The notes below the pieces were generated by a model that had not been told where the DNA came from, ran no database searches, and saw nothing but the letters and a program-made list of their open reading frames with translations. Shown here in pieces: positions 6,096 through 7,607 of a stretch of DNA of 7,607 nt. The DNA comes from Clostridia bacterium (lineage in GTDB: Bacteria > Bacillota > Clostridia > Oscillospirales > CAG-272): positions 1-7,607 of the forward strand of contig JAGAFM010000001.1 of assembly GCA_017612655.1 (NCBI GenBank), written 5' to 3'. A program made the translations under genes and the position numbers. Position 1 is the first letter of the stretch. Each line of letters starts with the position of its first letter.

Positions 6096-7607
6096 TCAGT
6101 CTCCGAGGCCGTCCAGCATTTTCGTGTACTTGAGCAGACGACGGTTGAGAAGTTTCAGGTTCGAACCCATTTTTCTCGTATAGGAACCGTCCAGGTACGA
6201 GTCGTAGAGGTAATTGGGGATCCATGTATCGTAAACGTCCCCGAACTCGAAGACCATGGTTTTCCGGATGATGTCCAGCATCTCGATCGCATCCTCGTCC
6301 CGGGTCCGTTTCTGCTTGACCGTAATCTCGTAATAAGCCGGCAGAACCGTGTAGTGGGAAAGCCATGCCGTATATTCGGTGACGGCTCCGAGTTTCTCGA
6401 AATCCGTTACGGTGGCGGGAATGGCGAACATGGACACGGAGGAATTGACGCGGTGGTAGAAGTACTCCTGACTCGAATCGTATTTCGGATTGGGGACGAT
6501 TCCGAAATCGTCCGGCATTTCGCGGAATTTGTCCATCGAGCCGATATCTGCCTGAATGAACATGCAGTGGCCTTCCATGAACATGACTTCGTACGGCTCC
6601 GGTCCACCGGTGATTCTCCGGATGTCGTTCCAGTCCATGCAGATGGTTTTATCTTCGAGGACAGGGGAAAGCTTATCAATCAGACTCTGAACGAATTCTC
6701 CGTCGACTGCGATGACGCGCCCTGCGTCGGGATCCTCCTTCGTCAGGGTCCTGCCGGAGCCGAAGTAGAACTGGACAAAGCAGTTCATCCGGAAATGCGC
6801 CATCACCAGAGCCCCGTACAGGTCCTCCATATCCATGACGCCGTCTCCGTTGAGATCCGCGTGCACCTGTTTGATCATGTTGAGCCAGTTGTCGACCGTC
6901 CAGGTGTTGCTGTGGACCATGTCGTACGGATTTTCCATGTCGTTCTCGGAAAGAATCCGTTTGTTGAAATAGAGAAACCCGGTGTTGGCCAGCGGCATCA
7001 GGCAGGTATCGTTGGGCATCATGTAGAGCCTTCCGCGGAAGATGGTGTCGCGTACGCAGAAAGGACTCCAGTATTCGGACGTGAGGTTCAGATAGGGGAC
7101 ATCCGTGAAATCCAGGTAGGCGCCGGATCCCATGGTGTCGCCCAGGATCGTCGAGCTGGTGCAGATGATGTCAAAGGAATTGTCTCCGCCCATGACCAGA
7201 ACGTCCGGGCTGGTTTCCTTGAAGATCAGATTGACGGAGCAGCCGAATTTCTGCTCGACCTGCAGATTCCGGTTGAAGACGGCGTCGTTGACCACCTCTC
7301 CGATCAGACTTTCGGAATAGAGAAAGTCCCGGTCCACGAAGCGCGCGTCTCCGGAAACGTCGGAAGCGGTATTGACGAAAGACTGACAGTAATAGGTAAA
7401 TGTCTGGCCGGTCAGATCGAGTTCCGGCAGCTCGGGCTCCGGAATATCGTAAACGACGTTTGACTCGGTCGAAGGCTCTTCCGTGACCGGAGCGGACGGG
7501 ACGCCAGAATCCCCCTCGCTGCCGCTCTGGACCGGGGACGGATTTGCTTCGTTGCCGCAGGACATCGCGGTCAGGGCCAGGAGCAGGCATCCGGCCGCCA
7601 GCAGTTC
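6096..7607 (-). CDS. Family 1-type extracellular solute-binding lipoprotein (SBP-D), start beyond right edge
   Basis: A minus-strand lipoprotein open to the right edge, with 503 residues visible. The first visible residues, ELLAAGCLLLALTAMSC, align with positions 4-20 of SBP-C (MKKKLLAAACLLLAFAAVSC), so about three codons and the start are missing. The lipid Cys is visible residue 17. The ATG at 7565 lies inside the lipobox two residues before that Cys and is not the true start. A long Ser/Pro/Glu linker leads to YDIPEPELPELDLTG (53-67). Further landmarks: GEVVNDAVFNRN (103-114), an EF-hand-like loop Asp251-x-Asn253-x-Asp255-Gly256 ending at Asp262, NPKYDSSQ (373-380) and KQKRTRDE (431-438). 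It is the closest paralogue of SBP-C, sharing its extra segment before SESLIGE and seven of its cysteines. Promoter and ribosome binding site are outside the window. Ligand unknown. Confidence 0.92.
   Translation of the reverse strand, partial: ELLAAGCLLLALTAMSCGNEANPSPVQSGSEGDSGVPSAPVTEEPSTESNVVYDIPEPELPELDLTGQTFTYYCQSFVNTASDVSGDARFVDRDFLYSESLIGEVVNDAVFNRNLQVEQKFGCSVNLIFKETSPDVLVMGGDNSFDIICTSSTILGDTMGSGAYLDFTDVPYLNLTSEYWSPFCVRDTIFRGRLYMMPNDTCLMPLANTGFLYFNKRILSENDMENPYDMVHSNTWTVDNWLNMIKQVHADLNGDGVMDMEDLYGALVMAHFRMNCFVQFYFGSGRTLTKEDPDAGRVIAVDGEFVQSLIDKLSPVLEDKTICMDWNDIRRITGGPEPYEVMFMEGHCMFIQADIGSMDKFREMPDDFGIVPNPKYDSSQEYFYHRVNSSVSMFAIPATVTDFEKLGAVTEYTAWLSHYTVLPAYYEITVKQKRTRDEDAIEMLDIIRKTMVFEFGDVYDTWIPNYLYDSYLDGSYTRKMGSNLKLLNRRLLKYTKMLDGLGD

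Overview
The window looks like chromosomal DNA of a Gram-positive, probably clostridial (Bacillota) bacterium of moderately high GC. The basis is inference: type II lipoprotein signal peptides, Ser/Pro/Glu-rich linkers after the lipid cysteine, the style of the solute-binding proteins (blocks such as VNDAV-x-x-R, NPKYD, RTRDE), a PrsW-type membrane protease, sigma-A promoters with 17-bp spacers, AAAGGAG ribosome binding sites, and mixed ATG, GTG and TTG starts. Genus and species cannot be named from the sequence.

Layout from left to right. Bases 1-376 hold no convincing gene: a palindromic terminator-like hairpin at the very edge, phased A-tracts, a good sigma-A promoter at 174-202, and a leader of about 170 nt. 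Next come two tandem plus-strand lipoprotein genes, SBP-A (377-1858) and SBP-B (2033-3514), each followed by a hairpin. Directly behind the second hairpin is a plus-strand gene for a PrsW-family intramembrane protease (3595-4314). A strong bidirectional terminator (4375-4400) separates it from two tandem minus-strand lipoprotein genes, SBP-C (4419-5906) and SBP-D (6096 to beyond the right edge, about three codons missing). SBP-C has a perfect-consensus promoter (TTGACA, 17 bp, TATAAT), a near-consensus ribosome binding site and a TTG start. SBP-D ends in its own hairpin.

The four lipoproteins are full-length paralogues of about 493-506 residues of the family 1 extracellular solute-binding type. 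They form two sub-pairs: A with B, and C with D. All share a YxIPEP segment after the linker, a VNDA block, a calcium-loop-like D-x-N-G-D-G motif, an NPKYD block and an invariant KQKRTRDE block. No ABC permease or ATPase gene lies in the window. The proteins may therefore serve a transporter encoded elsewhere, or act as surface binding or sensing proteins.

The unusual aspect is the arrangement: a convergent two-plus-two array of paralogous surface lipoproteins around a PrsW-like site-2-type protease with no promoter I can see of its own. Whether the protease acts on these lipoproteins, on an anti-sigma factor or on something unrelated cannot be decided from sequence alone.
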